Assembly: GCF_010500245.1 (NCBI RefSeq)
Contig: NZ_JAAGOX010000004.1
Location: forward strand, 1 to 64,000
DNA length: 64,000 bases
Reading direction: 5' to 3'
Origin: Ruegeria sp. PrR005
GTDB lineage: Bacteria; Pseudomonadota; Alphaproteobacteria; Rhodobacterales; Rhodobacteraceae
Positions within the stretch are counted from its first letter, which is position 1, and the number at the start of each line of letters is the position of its first letter. Below are positions 43,554-52,668 of this stretch, piece after piece. The translations under genes were made by a program, and so were the position numbers. The notes below the pieces were generated by a model, which saw only the letters and a list, made by a program, of their open reading frames with translations, had not been told where the DNA came from and did not search any database.

Positions 43554-45062
43554 CTAGCGCCCCGCCTCCTCTGGCTGGTGGAAAAGCTCTTCGAACACGG
43601 CCCGCACCGCGCGATTGTCGAAATCCGCGAAACTGGCGACAACGCGCGTCCGTTCACCGGCCTGCAAGCGCGACAGCGTCGCCAATAGCGCGCCAACGGC
43701 TGCGGCCATGTCGGTCTCTACCGGCGCGCCATCGTCGGGATGCAGGTACCGGCTGAGTTCCAATTGCTGCACCGAATAGTCGTTGAAAAGACCAAGAATG
43801 TCCTGCAAGCCTTTCAAGGGTCTCAGAATTTTCCTGAACTTCTTCTTCGGGAACAAGGGCCCGAAGAACTCCATGAGATAGCGCAGCTTCTTGCAGTGGA
43901 TGCGCAGGCGATGGACATCGTCATCCGAGGTATCCGCATCTATGCGCCGTGCCAGCTTGCAAACCTTGCGATAGCGCGTCCAGATCAGGGCCTGCGCATA
44001 AGGCAGCGCCGCGCGGTCGCCCTCGGGCCCAGGCGGCAGACCTGAGGGATCGGTCAGACGCGCGTCCAGCGCGGCAACACGTGCGGTATAGCGGTCACTG
44101 CGCAGGTGACGGGCCAGGGCCCGTTGCGCGACGTCCCGTTCGGTCTTCATCCGGGCAAAGAGAAGGTCCAACCCGGGATGCAGCGCCTCGGGCACAAGGG
44201 CAAAGAACCCAGGCTTTCCCAACAGATACACATCGAGGTCGCGCACCCGTCCGGTAGGCGCCATCAGCTCCGAGAACTCCCTTTGCAACTCGTCTGTCTC
44301 TTCGGGCGGAAACACGTCGCGAAACAGGCTCAGGACCGAGCGGATGCGGCGCAATCCAATGCGATAGTCATGCAGGAATTCGGTATCGATATCCTCGATG
44401 ATCCCCGCCTCGTTCTGGCGGGAGACCGACATGGAAGAGCGGATCAGGTCCGCCGCGACACGATGCGCCGGTTCATCCGCGGTGATCGGCACCTCGGGCT
44501 TGGACTGGTAAGGTTGAACCCCAGGCAGAAGAAGCGGCCAGAGACCGGTCGCGCCCCGGGATGCGCCCTCAAAGTCCAGCAGGGCATCGACCACGCGCTG
44601 ATGCGCCCTGTCATACCCGCGCATCGGTTCGGTCAGAACCAATGTCGCCGTGCCGGACTGGGCCGACAGAGTGATGACCTGCATCCGTAGACAGGTTTTC
44701 TCCATATCGTCCAGAACAGCGACCGAAAGCGTTTCCGCCCGGCCCGCGCATTGCACCATCAGCGCCCGCAGCGGCGGCAGGCCCGTCAGCGCGTCGCACA
44801 CCGCGCCGGATGCAATCGCGGGCACGCTACCTCGCCCCGGGTCCACCTTTTGTGAAATAGGCGCCACGTCGTCGGACAACAGGATCAGATCGCGGCCGGT
44901 CCGCAGCAGAACCCGCCCCGAACGGCGCAGGGGCTGGTCGAAACAATCGTAGAGCGCAAAATCACGACGCAGGGCGCCGCCAACGGCAAACCGCAGGCCC
45001 TCGCACGGCCTGGCCAGAACCAGAGGTGCGGCTTTGCCGGCGATGACAATCAGGCTGGTCAT
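43554..45062 (-). CDS. CHAD-domain protein, probably with a degenerate CYTH-like N-terminus
   Basis: This is a 502-residue protein. Residues about 210-500 are a CHAD domain with its conserved His/Arg/Lys helices: EFLHDYRIGLRRIRSVLSLF, GRVRDLDVYL, and the second repeat DDVHRLRIHCKKLRYLMEFF with GLQDILGLFNDYS. CHAD domains bind polyphosphate and localise to polyphosphate granules. Residues 1-190 contain YDCFDQPLRRSGRVLLRTG, which resembles the barrel strands of CYTH/triphosphate tunnel enzymes, but the EXEXK motif is absent, so this part would not be catalytic. It is the first gene of a two-gene unit with the ParA-like ATPase. Confidence 0.87.
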   Translation of the reverse strand: MTSLIVIAGKAAPLVLARPCEGLRFAVGGALRRDFALYDCFDQPLRRSGRVLLRTGRDLILLSDDVAPISQKVDPGRGSVPAIASGAVCDALTGLPPLRALMVQCAGRAETLSVAVLDDMEKTCLRMQVITLSAQSGTATLVLTEPMRGYDRAHQRVVDALLDFEGASRGATGLWPLLLPGVQPYQSKPEVPITADEPAHRVAADLIRSSMSVSRQNEAGIIEDIDTEFLHDYRIGLRRIRSVLSLFRDVFPPEETDELQREFSELMAPTGRVRDLDVYLLGKPGFFALVPEALHPGLDLLFARMKTERDVAQRALARHLRSDRYTARVAALDARLTDPSGLPPGPEGDRAALPYAQALIWTRYRKVCKLARRIDADTSDDDVHRLRIHCKKLRYLMEFFGPLFPKKKFRKILRPLKGLQDILGLFNDYSVQQLELSRYLHPDDGAPVETDMAAAVGALLATLSRLQAGERTRVVASFADFDNRAVRAVFEELFHQPEEAGR

Positions 45063-45133
45063 GTCCGCATCAAATCACGGCACGGGCCGCAATGAAACAT
45101 TCATCTTTCCCGATGCTTTGTCTTACGCAGGGC

Positions 45134-46363
45134 TCAGGGTGTCATCCGCGCTGGCAGGGTGGCGTAGCCGTGAAACCGGATGCGCCCTCCGGGCACCCGG
45201 CCCTCGCGCAGGCGATAGTCCGGGTAACGGTCCAGCAGGCGCCCGAGCGCGATCCGCCCTTCGAGTCGCGCCAATGTCAGCCCGACACAGACATGCGGCC
45301 CGCCGGCAAAGGCCAGATGCCGGTTCGGCTTGCGCGTGATGTCGAAGCGCGCCGGATCGTCGAACACGGCCGGATCGCGGTTTGCCGCGCCAATGCACAG
45401 ATGCAGGTTGGTACCCGCGGGCAGGCGCAGCCCGTCCAGTTCGATCTCGGCTGTGGTCTCTCGGTTGCCCAATTGGTTCGGCGAGCGGAACCGCAGGATT
45501 TCCTCGACAGCCGAGGGCAGTAGATCCCGATCTTCAAGCAGTTTTCGGCGTTCTTCGGGGAAATCGTTCAACAAGGCCAGCCCATTGCCGATCAGGTTCG
45601 AAGTGGTCTCGTGCCCGGCGTTCAGGATGAAGATACAGTTTTGCAGCAGCTCGATTTCCGACAGTTTCTGGTCGGCGCCCTCGCCCCGGATCAGCCGCGT
45701 CAGCACGTCGGTTTCCGGGTCGCCCGGCTTGGCGCGGCGCCGCGCCACCAGGTCCTCCAGATAGGTCTTGAACTCGGTCACGGCCGCCTGTCCGCGCGCC
45801 AGCTGATCGTCGGTCAGTTTCGGTTCCAGCGCGCCCAGAATCACCAGCGACCAATCCCGAAGGGGTCCGCGTTCCTCCATCGGAACATCCAGCAGGTTGC
45901 CAATGATCTGGATCGGGATGGTCGAGGCGAATTCCTCGATCAGGTCGACCGTTTCCCGCCCCGCCATCGCATCCAGCAGGTGATCGACCGTCGAGATCAG
46001 CCCCGGCTCCATCCGGGCGATGGCGCGCGGCGTCAGCGCCGAGGTCATGATCTTGCGCACCCGCGTGTGCAGTGGCGGGTCGTTGAACACCAGCGAGGTT
46101 GTGTGATGCTCGAACAGCGGCGAACCAACCCCGAACTTCGGGCCAAAGGCGGCCTTTTTGTCCGAGGAATAGAGCGTGGTGTCACGATAGATGCGGTCAA
46201 GATCGGCATGACGGCTCAGCAGAACCGACCCGTCCGGTTGCGGCAGCACCGGCGCATGCGCCAGAAGCGCGTCATAGAACGGGAACGGATCCTCCAGAAA
46301 CCCCGGCGGAGGCGCGGTCAGGTCCAGATCCTTTACCTTGTCTCGCAAACCTGTGTCGTTCAT
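45134..46363 (-). CDS. Cytochrome P450
   Basis: The 409-residue soluble bacterial P450 has I-helix oxygen-activation motif AGHETT (249-254), ExxR Glu288-Arg291 and a heme-binding loop FAGGPHVCVG with axial Cys359. Substrate hydroxylation would need ferredoxin and a reductase, and neither is adjacent. It starts 22 bases after the methyltransferase-like gene on the same strand, so the two are probably co-transcribed. The substrate is unknown. The architecture resembles roseobacter P450s acting on terpenoids or fatty acids, but I cannot be specific. Confidence 0.93.
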   Translation of the reverse strand: MNDTGLRDKVKDLDLTAPPPGFLEDPFPFYDALLAHAPVLPQPDGSVLLSRHADLDRIYRDTTLYSSDKKAAFGPKFGVGSPLFEHHTTSLVFNDPPLHTRVRKIMTSALTPRAIARMEPGLISTVDHLLDAMAGRETVDLIEEFASTIPIQIIGNLLDVPMEERGPLRDWSLVILGALEPKLTDDQLARGQAAVTEFKTYLEDLVARRRAKPGDPETDVLTRLIRGEGADQKLSEIELLQNCIFILNAGHETTSNLIGNGLALLNDFPEERRKLLEDRDLLPSAVEEILRFRSPNQLGNRETTAEIELDGLRLPAGTNLHLCIGAANRDPAVFDDPARFDITRKPNRHLAFAGGPHVCVGLTLARLEGRIALGRLLDRYPDYRLREGRVPGGRIRFHGYATLPARMTP

Positions 46364-46385
46364 CCTGCGTCTCCTCCAGATACCA

Positions 46386-47207
46386 TCACTTGCGCCAATC
46401 CCGCACGAACCCCGTCAGGGCCCGCTCGCTGTCCTCGTCCGAACGGCGCAACCGGCGGACCGAAGGCATCTCTCCGGCGCGCATCTGCGCGTCCGATACC
46501 AGTTCGGGCAAGCCCAGCGGCTCTCGGGACACCAGAATCCCGCGCGCGCCAGTCGATCCCTCGACCTGGTACAGATGCACCTTGCCCCAGGCCAGATGTC
46601 CACCTTCCTCCAGGGCGATCAGGTCCTGGACGAAGTTGTGGCACTGCACATTCTCGACCAGCAGAACGTATTTCCCGGCCTGCCGCACCATGTTGGACAG
46701 GGCCACAAAGTGGCTGACCGCGGTATGGATATGCATAATCACCGCCTGGCTATAGACCATCTCGGCGCGGGGCCATTGGTCAGAGAAGGGCATGGTGATG
46801 TCCTGTATGCCGACCTTGCCCAACAGCTGCGGATGCCGCGCAATGGCCAGGTCGAGCTGAGTCTCGCCGCGATCGCCGCCGGTCACCTGAATATCCGGGA
46901 ACAGCACAGAAGCATGCGCCACATGATCGCCCCCGCCACAGCCGACTTCGTGCACCGAGGCGGGTTGCAGCTGTCCGATGGTCTCCAGGATCAGTTGTAC
47001 ATTGGGGTGAAGCGCGCCGCCCCTGACGCTGACCTTGCCGGTCTCAGTCTCGAGCGACAGATCACCTTCGTCCGATATCGTTCTGAAGTTGCTTTCAATA
47101 TCACCCTTCAGACGCCGGTGGTAACTGTCGGCCGTGTAGCTGCTCCAGTCGAAATCGTCGTCATAGAACTTGCGCGATTTGTAAAACAGACGCCCCAATA
47201 TGCTCAT
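46386..47207 (-). CDS. Putative SAM-dependent methyltransferase
   Basis: The 273-residue protein has a class I methyltransferase core: motif I VHEVGCGGGDHVAHA (about 94-108), an acidic residue at GGDRGETQLDLA and MVYSQAVIMHIHTAV as the later motif. The N-terminal 80 residues (KSRKFYDDDFDWSSYTADSYHRRLKGD) are unusual and could recognise a sugar or protein substrate. The acceptor is unknown. A P450 gene follows 22 bases downstream on the same strand. Confidence 0.75.
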   Translation of the reverse strand: MSILGRLFYKSRKFYDDDFDWSSYTADSYHRRLKGDIESNFRTISDEGDLSLETETGKVSVRGGALHPNVQLILETIGQLQPASVHEVGCGGGDHVAHASVLFPDIQVTGGDRGETQLDLAIARHPQLLGKVGIQDITMPFSDQWPRAEMVYSQAVIMHIHTAVSHFVALSNMVRQAGKYVLLVENVQCHNFVQDLIALEEGGHLAWGKVHLYQVEGSTGARGILVSREPLGLPELVSDAQMRAGEMPSVRRLRRSDEDSERALTGFVRDWRK

Positions 47208-47311
47208 GCAAATCCCCCCTCACGAACCTGTGACTACCGCAGGGATTTACGCCGGACAAGCATGCAGCGCCCCCCGGTGACTTTTCGTCCGACGACACGT
47301 AAGGTCGCCCC

Positions 47312-47662
47312 ATGTCCGATCCCGTCTCTTCCATCCGCAACCTCGGCCCCGCCTTTCAGGAGGCTTGCGCGCGTGCCGGTATCCATTCCGCCCAGGAATT
47401 GCGCGAAATCGGGCCGGACGCCGCCTATGCCCGGCTGATCGAGGCCGGAACCCGGCCGCATTTCATTGGCTACTATGTTCTCGTGATGGGCCTGCAAGGC
47501 CGCCCCTGGAACGATTGCAAGGGCAAGGAAAAGGCTGAACTGCGCGCCCGTTTCGACGCGATCAAGGCGGCGGCGAAACCCGCCCCCGCAAGCCGACTCA
47601 TCGCCGAGCTTGACGCTCTGGGTGTCCGCGTCCGCCCCGAGGATCTGCGCCCGCAAACCTGA
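47312..47662 (+). CDS. TfoX C-terminal domain protein
   Basis: The 116-residue protein is almost entirely a TfoX_C domain (SIRNLGPAFQEACARAGIHSAQELREIG to GYYVLVMGLQGRPWND), a helix-hairpin-helix-like fold. Full TfoX/Sxy regulators of competence also have an N-terminal domain, which is missing here. Stand-alone C-terminal domains are common in Alphaproteobacteria and their role is unclear. It is a single gene that ends before the palindromic repeat and terminator at 47686-47782. Confidence 0.88.
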   Translation: MSDPVSSIRNLGPAFQEACARAGIHSAQELREIGPDAAYARLIEAGTRPHFIGYYVLVMGLQGRPWNDCKGKEKAELRARFDAIKAAAKPAPASRLIAELDALGVRVRPEDLRPQT

Positions 47663-47685
47663 CGCGCCCGCACTTTCCTCTTGCT

Positions 47686-47738
47686 CCAAATATCCCGGGG
47701 GAATCGCGCCCCCGGCGCGATGGGGGCAGCGCCCCCGT
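47686..47738. repeat. Palindromic GC-rich intergenic repeat, copy 2
   Basis: CCAAATATCCCGGGGGAATCGC leads into GGCGCGATGGGGGCAGCGCC, matching the left half of the element at 12706-12764 at most positions, including the hairpin GGGGGC-AGC-GCCCCC. It lies between tfoX-like and ndk, immediately before a terminator, the same kind of place as copy 1. Confidence 0.75.
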
Positions 47739-47751
47739 CCCCGGCCAATGA

Positions 47752-47782
47752 AAAAGCCGCCCGCGAAACCGGGGCGGCTTTT
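47752..47782. terminator. Bidirectional intrinsic terminator between tfoX-like and ndk
   Basis: AAAAGCCGCCC (47752-47762) and GGGCGGCTTTT (47772-47782) form an 11-base-pair stem with a T run on both strands. It serves the convergent tfoX-like and ndk genes. Confidence 0.9.
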
Positions 47783-47812
47783 CTTGTTCGTTCAGGTCCG
47801 TCGACCGGCGGC

Positions 47813-48235
47813 TCAGCCGACCAGTTCGATACCCGAGAAGAAATAGGCGATCTCGACAGCGGCAGTTTCCGGCGCGTCCGAGCCGTGAACCGAGTTCTCG
47901 CCGACCGACTCGGCAAACTCGGCGCGGATGGTGCCGGGGGCCGCGTCGGCGGGGTTGGTGGCGCCCATCACTTCGCGGTTCTTGGCAATGGCGTTCTCGC
48001 CTTCCAGAACCTGCACCACGACCGGGGCCGAGGACATGAATTCGCACAGTTCGTCATAGAACGGGCGGGCAGCGTGCACTTCGTAGAACTTACCGGCCTG
48101 TTCCTTGGTCATGTGGATGCGCTTCTGCGCGACGATGCGCAGACCGGCTTCCTCGAATTTGGCGTTGATCTTGCCGGTCAGGTTGCGGCGGGTTGCATCG
48201 GGCTTGATGATCGAAAAGGTGCGTTCCAGTGCCAT
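47813..48235 (-). CDS. ndk: Nucleoside diphosphate kinase
   Basis: The 140-residue kinase balances nucleoside triphosphates by transferring the gamma phosphate through phospho-His117 (ENSVHGSD). The other conserved parts are [15 protein letters not shown] at the start and [17 protein letters not shown]. It is full length and monocistronic, with GGAGAG before the start at 48235. Confidence 0.97.
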   Translation of the reverse strand: MALERTFSIIKPDATRRNLTGKINAKFEEAGLRIVAQKRIHMTKEQAGKFYEVHAARPFYDELCEFMSSAPVVVQVLEGENAIAKNREVMGATNPADAAPGTIRAEFAESVGENSVHGSDAPETAAVEIAYFFSGIELVG

Positions 48236-48362
48236 CGGGGCTCTCCTTGAATCTGGCGGCGCGCCTTTCGCGCCGGATGTGTCGCGCGCCGCCTATCACG
48301 ATGGAACGCGCAAGGAAAGTGCCATGATGGCAAATCCCGGGCCCGATAAGGGGATTGTCGGG

Positions 48363-49562
48363 TCAGCTATCGATCAGGGGCTCGCGCAGGTCGACCCAGC
48401 GTGTATAGAGCGCGGCAACCAGGCTGAGCAGGCTGGCGGCCAGCATCAGCCCCAGAACGGCATAAGGCGCGTTCTGAGCATTCACGACGACACCCGTCGC
48501 CGTGGTCAGCGCCGCCCCCAGCGCCACGGTCAGCGCGCCTGACAGGCCCGAGGCGCTGCCCGCCAGATGCGGGCGCACCGACATCAGCCCGGCATTGGCA
48601 TTGGCCAGCGTCAGCCCGTTGCCAAAGCCCACGAATATGGCCGAGGCAAAGAACACCCAGACCGATCCCTGCCCGACAAGAAACAGTACCAGCCCCAGAA
48701 GTGGCCCCGCACTCGCCACCCAGCGCCCGGCGACGACCAGCGGCATCAGCCCCACGCGCGGCGCGATACGCCCGGTGACGAAGTTACCGGCCATGAATCC
48801 CAAAGTGATGATGCCGATACCCAGACCCAGCATCGCCGGGCTGAGCTCGAACCAGGCCGCCGCCACCATGGGCGCGCCGGTGATGAAGGCGTAAAAGCCC
48901 CCGACCGAGAAGGCGGCACACAGACTGTAACCCCAGAACCGGCGCGATCCGAACAGCTCGGGGTACTGTCGCATCTGTGCCCCGAAGGTGGCCGAGCGGT
49001 TCTGGTTCGTTTCACCCATATCCGCCCAGACGAGCGCCAGCATTCCGAATCCCATGACGGCATAGAGAACAAACCCGGCCCGCCATCCAAACAGGCTCTC
49101 CAGCACGCCCCCCAGCATCGGCCCCAGCATCGGCGCAAGCGCCATCGCCATGGACAATTGCCCCAGCCGCGCCGCGGCCTGTGACGGCGGGTAGAGATCG
49201 CGCAGCGCTGCCCGAGGCAGGACCTGCCCCGCGATCACCGCGCCCTGCACCATCCGGAAGCCAAGAAAGACCCAGATATTCTCGGCCAGCGCGCATCCGA
49301 CAGAAGCCAGCGCAAAGACACCCATCGACCACAAAAGCACTGGGCGCCTGCCATAACGGTCAGACAAAGGCCCCATGATCAGCTGCAAGACACCGGTGAT
49401 GATCAGGTATCCCGCTATCGACAGGTTCGCCAGCGCGTAGTCCACCCCGAAATCCGAAGCGATATGCGCCAGCGACGGCAGGAACATGTTCAGGGTCAGA
49501 ACCGCCAGCGCGGTGGCCAGAACAAGCGTGATCAGATGCGGCGGGTTGGTGGCGGGACGCAT
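48363..49562 (-). CDS. Bcr/CflA-type multidrug efflux MFS transporter
   Basis: The 399-residue transporter has 12 predicted helices. The first loop motif GPLSDRYGRRPVLLWSM (about 65-81) is the MFS motif A in the DHA1/Bcr-CflA form, and motif C is within APMLGPMLGGVLE. The C-terminal NANAGLMSVRPHLAGSASGL is also typical of Bcr. The start at 49562 is the ATG just before the first helix. It is divergent from the ABC-F gene with a gap of 120 bases, so the two may share a control region. Confidence 0.9.
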   Translation of the reverse strand: MRPATNPPHLITLVLATALAVLTLNMFLPSLAHIASDFGVDYALANLSIAGYLIITGVLQLIMGPLSDRYGRRPVLLWSMGVFALASVGCALAENIWVFLGFRMVQGAVIAGQVLPRAALRDLYPPSQAAARLGQLSMAMALAPMLGPMLGGVLESLFGWRAGFVLYAVMGFGMLALVWADMGETNQNRSATFGAQMRQYPELFGSRRFWGYSLCAAFSVGGFYAFITGAPMVAAAWFELSPAMLGLGIGIITLGFMAGNFVTGRIAPRVGLMPLVVAGRWVASAGPLLGLVLFLVGQGSVWVFFASAIFVGFGNGLTLANANAGLMSVRPHLAGSASGLSGALTVALGAALTTATGVVVNAQNAPYAVLGLMLAASLLSLVAALYTRWVDLREPLIDS

Positions 49563-49682
49563 GGGCGAAATCCGGCGGGTTGGGCTGTATTTCCGCGCTA
49601 TCACGCGGCCGCGCGCTTGACCATCCCGGCAACGGGCCCAAGCCGCTGGCGGCCCCCTCACCTCTCTGTTATGAGCGCGCCC

Positions 49683-51533
49683 ATGTTGAGGATTGATAAC
49701 ATCTCTTACGCGATCGAGGGCCGGCCGCTGTTCGACGGCGCCAGCGCCATCATTCCCGATGGCCACAAGGTCGGTCTGGTGGGCCGCAACGGCACCGGCA
49801 AGACCACGCTTTTTCGCCTGATCCGGGGCGAACTGGCGCTGGAAACCGGCAATATCGCCCTGCCCCGCCGCGCCCGTATCGGCGGCGTTGCGCAAGAGGC
49901 GCCCGCCTCGGACGTCTCTCTGCTTGATACGGTTCTGGCCGCCGATACCGAACGGTCCGCGCTCCTGGCCGAGGCGGAAACCGCCACCGATCCGACCCGC
50001 ATCGCCGAGGTGCAGACCCGGCTGGCCGATATCGACGCCTGGAGCGCGCCCGCGCGCGCCGCCTCGATCCTCAAGGGGCTGGGATTCGACGATGACGAAC
50101 AACTGAAACCCTGTTCCGATTTCTCGGGCGGCTGGCGGATGCGGGTGGCGCTGGCGGCGGTGCTGTTTTCCCAGCCCGACCTGCTGCTCCTGGACGAACC
50201 GACCAACTATCTCGACCTCGAAGGGGCGTTGTGGCTGGAAAGCTATCTGGCGAAATACCCCCATACGGTGATCATCATCAGCCACGACCGCGGGCTTTTG
50301 AACCGTGCCGTCGGCGCGATCCTGCATCTGGAGGATCGCAAGCTGACCCTCTACCAGGGCCCCTACGACCAGTTCGCCCGCCAGCGGGCCGAAAACCTGG
50401 CCCAGGCCCAGGCGATGGCCAAGAAGCAGGAGGCACGCCGCGCGCATCTGCAATCTTATGTCGACCGCTTCCGGTACAAGGCGGACAAGGCCAAGCAGGC
50501 ACAGTCGCGCCTCAAGGCGCTGGCCCGGATGCAACCAATCAGCAGCCCGCAGGAGGCCGCATTGCGCGCCTTCACCTTTCCCAAGCCCGAGGAGATGTCG
50601 CCCCCGATCATCCATCTCGAAGGCGGGGTGACGGGCTATGGTGAAACGCAGGTCCTGAAACGGCTGAACCTGCGCATCGACCAGGACGACCGGATCGCGC
50701 TCTTGGGCAAGAACGGCCAGGGCAAATCCACCTTGTCGAAACTGCTCTCGGACCGTCTGCCGCTGATGGCGGGGCGGATGACCCGCTCGCCCAAGCTGCG
50801 CATTGGCTATTTCGCCCAGCACCAGGTCGACGAGCTATATGTGGACGAAACCCCCCTCGACCACCTGCGCCGCCTGCGCCCGGACGAGGCGCCGGCGAAA
50901 GCGCGGGCGCGGCTGGCGGGCTTCGGCCTAGGCGCCGAACAGGCGGAAACGGCCGTTGGGCGGCTCTCGGGCGGGCAAAAGGCGCGCCTCAGCCTGCTGA
51001 TCGCCACTCTTGATGCGCCGCATATGCTGATCCTCGACGAGCCGACCAACCACCTCGACATCGAAAGCCGCGAGGCGCTGGTCGAGGCGCTGACCGATTA
51101 TACCGGGGCGGTGATCCTGGTCAGCCACGACATGCACCTTCTGACCCTTGTGGCCGACCGGCTGTGGCTGGTCTCGGACGGGTCGGTCAGACCCTTTGAC
51201 GGCGATCTGGAGGCTTACCGCGATTTCCTGCTGGCGCGTGACAAGCCGGAACCGGTAAAACCGACCGAGGCCAAACCCAAGCGCGCCAGCCGCGACACCG
51301 TACTTGCACTGCGGGCCGAGCTGCGCAAATGCGAAGAGCGGGTCGAGAAGCTGACCGAGATGCACGACAAACTCGCCGCCAAACTGGCCGACCCTGCGCT
51401 TTACACCGATGACAAGGTCGCCGATCTCGAAGTCTGGAACCGCAAATATGCGGAGCTGAAGGACGCGATGGACCGGGCCGAGACCCTGTGGATGGACGCG
51501 CAAGAGAAACTCGACGCCGCGCAGGCCTCATGA
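49683..51533 (+). CDS. ABC-F family ATPase (Uup/Abc3-like)
   Basis: The 616-residue soluble protein has two ABC domains and no membrane segments. Domain 1 has GRNGTGKTT, signature FSGGWRMR and LLLLDEPTNYLD. Domain 2 has GKNGQGKST, LSGGQKARL and LILDEPTNHLD. The P-site tRNA-interaction linker between them (about 235-300) is basic and coiled. The C-terminus has a coiled coil (RAELRKCEERVEKL) as in Uup. ABC-F proteins act on ribosomes as translation factors or antibiotic-resistance factors. ATG 49671 is an alternative start. It overlaps the GNAT gene by four bases. Confidence 0.93.
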   Translation: MLRIDNISYAIEGRPLFDGASAIIPDGHKVGLVGRNGTGKTTLFRLIRGELALETGNIALPRRARIGGVAQEAPASDVSLLDTVLAADTERSALLAEAETATDPTRIAEVQTRLADIDAWSAPARAASILKGLGFDDDEQLKPCSDFSGGWRMRVALAAVLFSQPDLLLLDEPTNYLDLEGALWLESYLAKYPHTVIIISHDRGLLNRAVGAILHLEDRKLTLYQGPYDQFARQRAENLAQAQAMAKKQEARRAHLQSYVDRFRYKADKAKQAQSRLKALARMQPISSPQEAALRAFTFPKPEEMSPPIIHLEGGVTGYGETQVLKRLNLRIDQDDRIALLGKNGQGKSTLSKLLSDRLPLMAGRMTRSPKLRIGYFAQHQVDELYVDETPLDHLRRLRPDEAPAKARARLAGFGLGAEQAETAVGRLSGGQKARLSLLIATLDAPHMLILDEPTNHLDIESREALVEALTDYTGAVILVSHDMHLLTLVADRLWLVSDGSVRPFDGDLEAYRDFLLARDKPEPVKPTEAKPKRASRDTVLALRAELRKCEERVEKLTEMHDKLAAKLADPALYTDDKVADLEVWNRKYAELKDAMDRAETLWMDAQEKLDAAQAS

Positions 51534-52012
51534 TCGTCCGGCAGGCAGAGGCGGCGGATGCCGCCGCGATGAGCGCGGTACTGCAACCGATCCTCACCGG
51601 CTGGAACAGTGCCCGCCGGGGCGATGCGGCGACTGTTCTGGCCCATTACATCGCGCATCCCGACCGGTTGAGCTGTGCCGTGGCCTGCGCGGGCGAACGC
51701 ATCCTCGGCTTTCAGTCACTGAAAGTCGCGCGCGCCCGGAACGATTATGACCTGCCCGCAGGCTGGGGAATCATCGGCACCTATGTCGCCGCCGATGCGG
51801 GCCGCCGGGGCATCGGGCGGGCGGTGTTCGCCAGCACGCTGGCGGCGGCGCAGGATGCCAATCTGGCCCATATCGACGCCACCATCGGTACGGCGAATGC
51901 AGAAGGTTTGGCCTATTACACCGCGCTTGGCTTTCAGACCTGGCGCGCGCTTGACGGCGCCGTGGGCAAGCGATTTGACCTGCCCGCGCCCGACCAGACG
52001 GAGGGGACATGA
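51530..52012 (+). CDS. GNAT-family N-acetyltransferase
   Basis: The 160-residue acetyltransferase has IVRQAEAADAAAMSAVL at the start and an acetyl-CoA-binding region GTYVAADAGRRGIGRAVF (R/Q-x-x-G-x-G/A form). The end is ANAEGLAYYTALGFQTW. The acceptor is unknown. Its start overlaps the ABC-F stop (ATGA) and its stop overlaps the marC-like gene start (ATGA), so the three genes form one coupled unit. Confidence 0.9.
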   Translation: MIVRQAEAADAAAMSAVLQPILTGWNSARRGDAATVLAHYIAHPDRLSCAVACAGERILGFQSLKVARARNDYDLPAGWGIIGTYVAADAGRRGIGRAVFASTLAAAQDANLAHIDATIGTANAEGLAYYTALGFQTWRALDGAVGKRFDLPAPDQTEGT

Positions 52013-52629
52013 TCGACACCGCCTTTCTGATCACCGCATTCACCACGCTTTTCGTGGTGATCGACCCGCCGGGTCAGACGCCCATCTTCATGGCACTGAC
52101 CCAGGGCATGGACAGCCGCACCCGGCGCGGCATCGCGCTGCGCGCCTGCCTGACGGCGGCGGGCATCCTGGCCATGTTCGCGGCCTTTGGCGAGGCGGTG
52201 CTGGGCTTTGTAGGCATCTCGATGCCGGCTTTTCGGGTCGCGGGCGGCGTGCTCTTGTTCCTCACCGCGCTCGACATGCTGTTCGAACGCCGCACCAAGC
52301 GGCGCGAGGACCGGGCCGAGGCTGAAGACCATGCCGACCCCTCGGTGTTCCCGCTGGGTATTCCGCTGATCGCCGGTCCCGGCTCGATCGCCACCATGAT
52401 CCTGCTGGCAGGCCAGCATCCCGGCGCCGAGGGGCTGGCCACCGTGATCGGGGTGATGCTGGCGGTGCTGGCGGTGGTGCTGTTCCTCTATCTCATCTCC
52501 GGCCTCTTGGCGCGACTTCTGGGCAAGACCGGGCTAAACGTGGTGACCCGCCTTCTGGGCATGCTGCTGGCGGCGCTGGCGGTACAATTCATCCTCGACG
52601 GGCTCCGGGCCTTTGGCTTTGCCGGGTGA
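52009..52629 (+). CDS. MarC-family integral membrane protein
   Basis: The 206-residue protein has six predicted helices and the MarC/UPF0056 features FVVIDPPGQTPIFMALT, FRVAGGVLLFLTALDML and FPLGIPLIAGPGSIATMIL. The function of the family is unknown, and the old link to multiple antibiotic resistance was not confirmed. It is translationally coupled to the GNAT gene. Confidence 0.92.
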   Translation: MIDTAFLITAFTTLFVVIDPPGQTPIFMALTQGMDSRTRRGIALRACLTAAGILAMFAAFGEAVLGFVGISMPAFRVAGGVLLFLTALDMLFERRTKRREDRAEAEDHADPSVFPLGIPLIAGPGSIATMILLAGQHPGAEGLATVIGVMLAVLAVVLFLYLISGLLARLLGKTGLNVVTRLLGMLLAALAVQFILDGLRAFGFAG

Positions 52630-52668
52630 CACCCCATATCGGAAAGGACCCCACAGGAAAAGACGTTC

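Noticed and set aside
49563-50822. Long N-terminal extension of the Bcr-like transporter frame on the minus strand
   Set aside because: It lies entirely over the ABC-F gene on the other strand and has no transporter-like sequence. The ATG at 49562 directly precedes helix 1.
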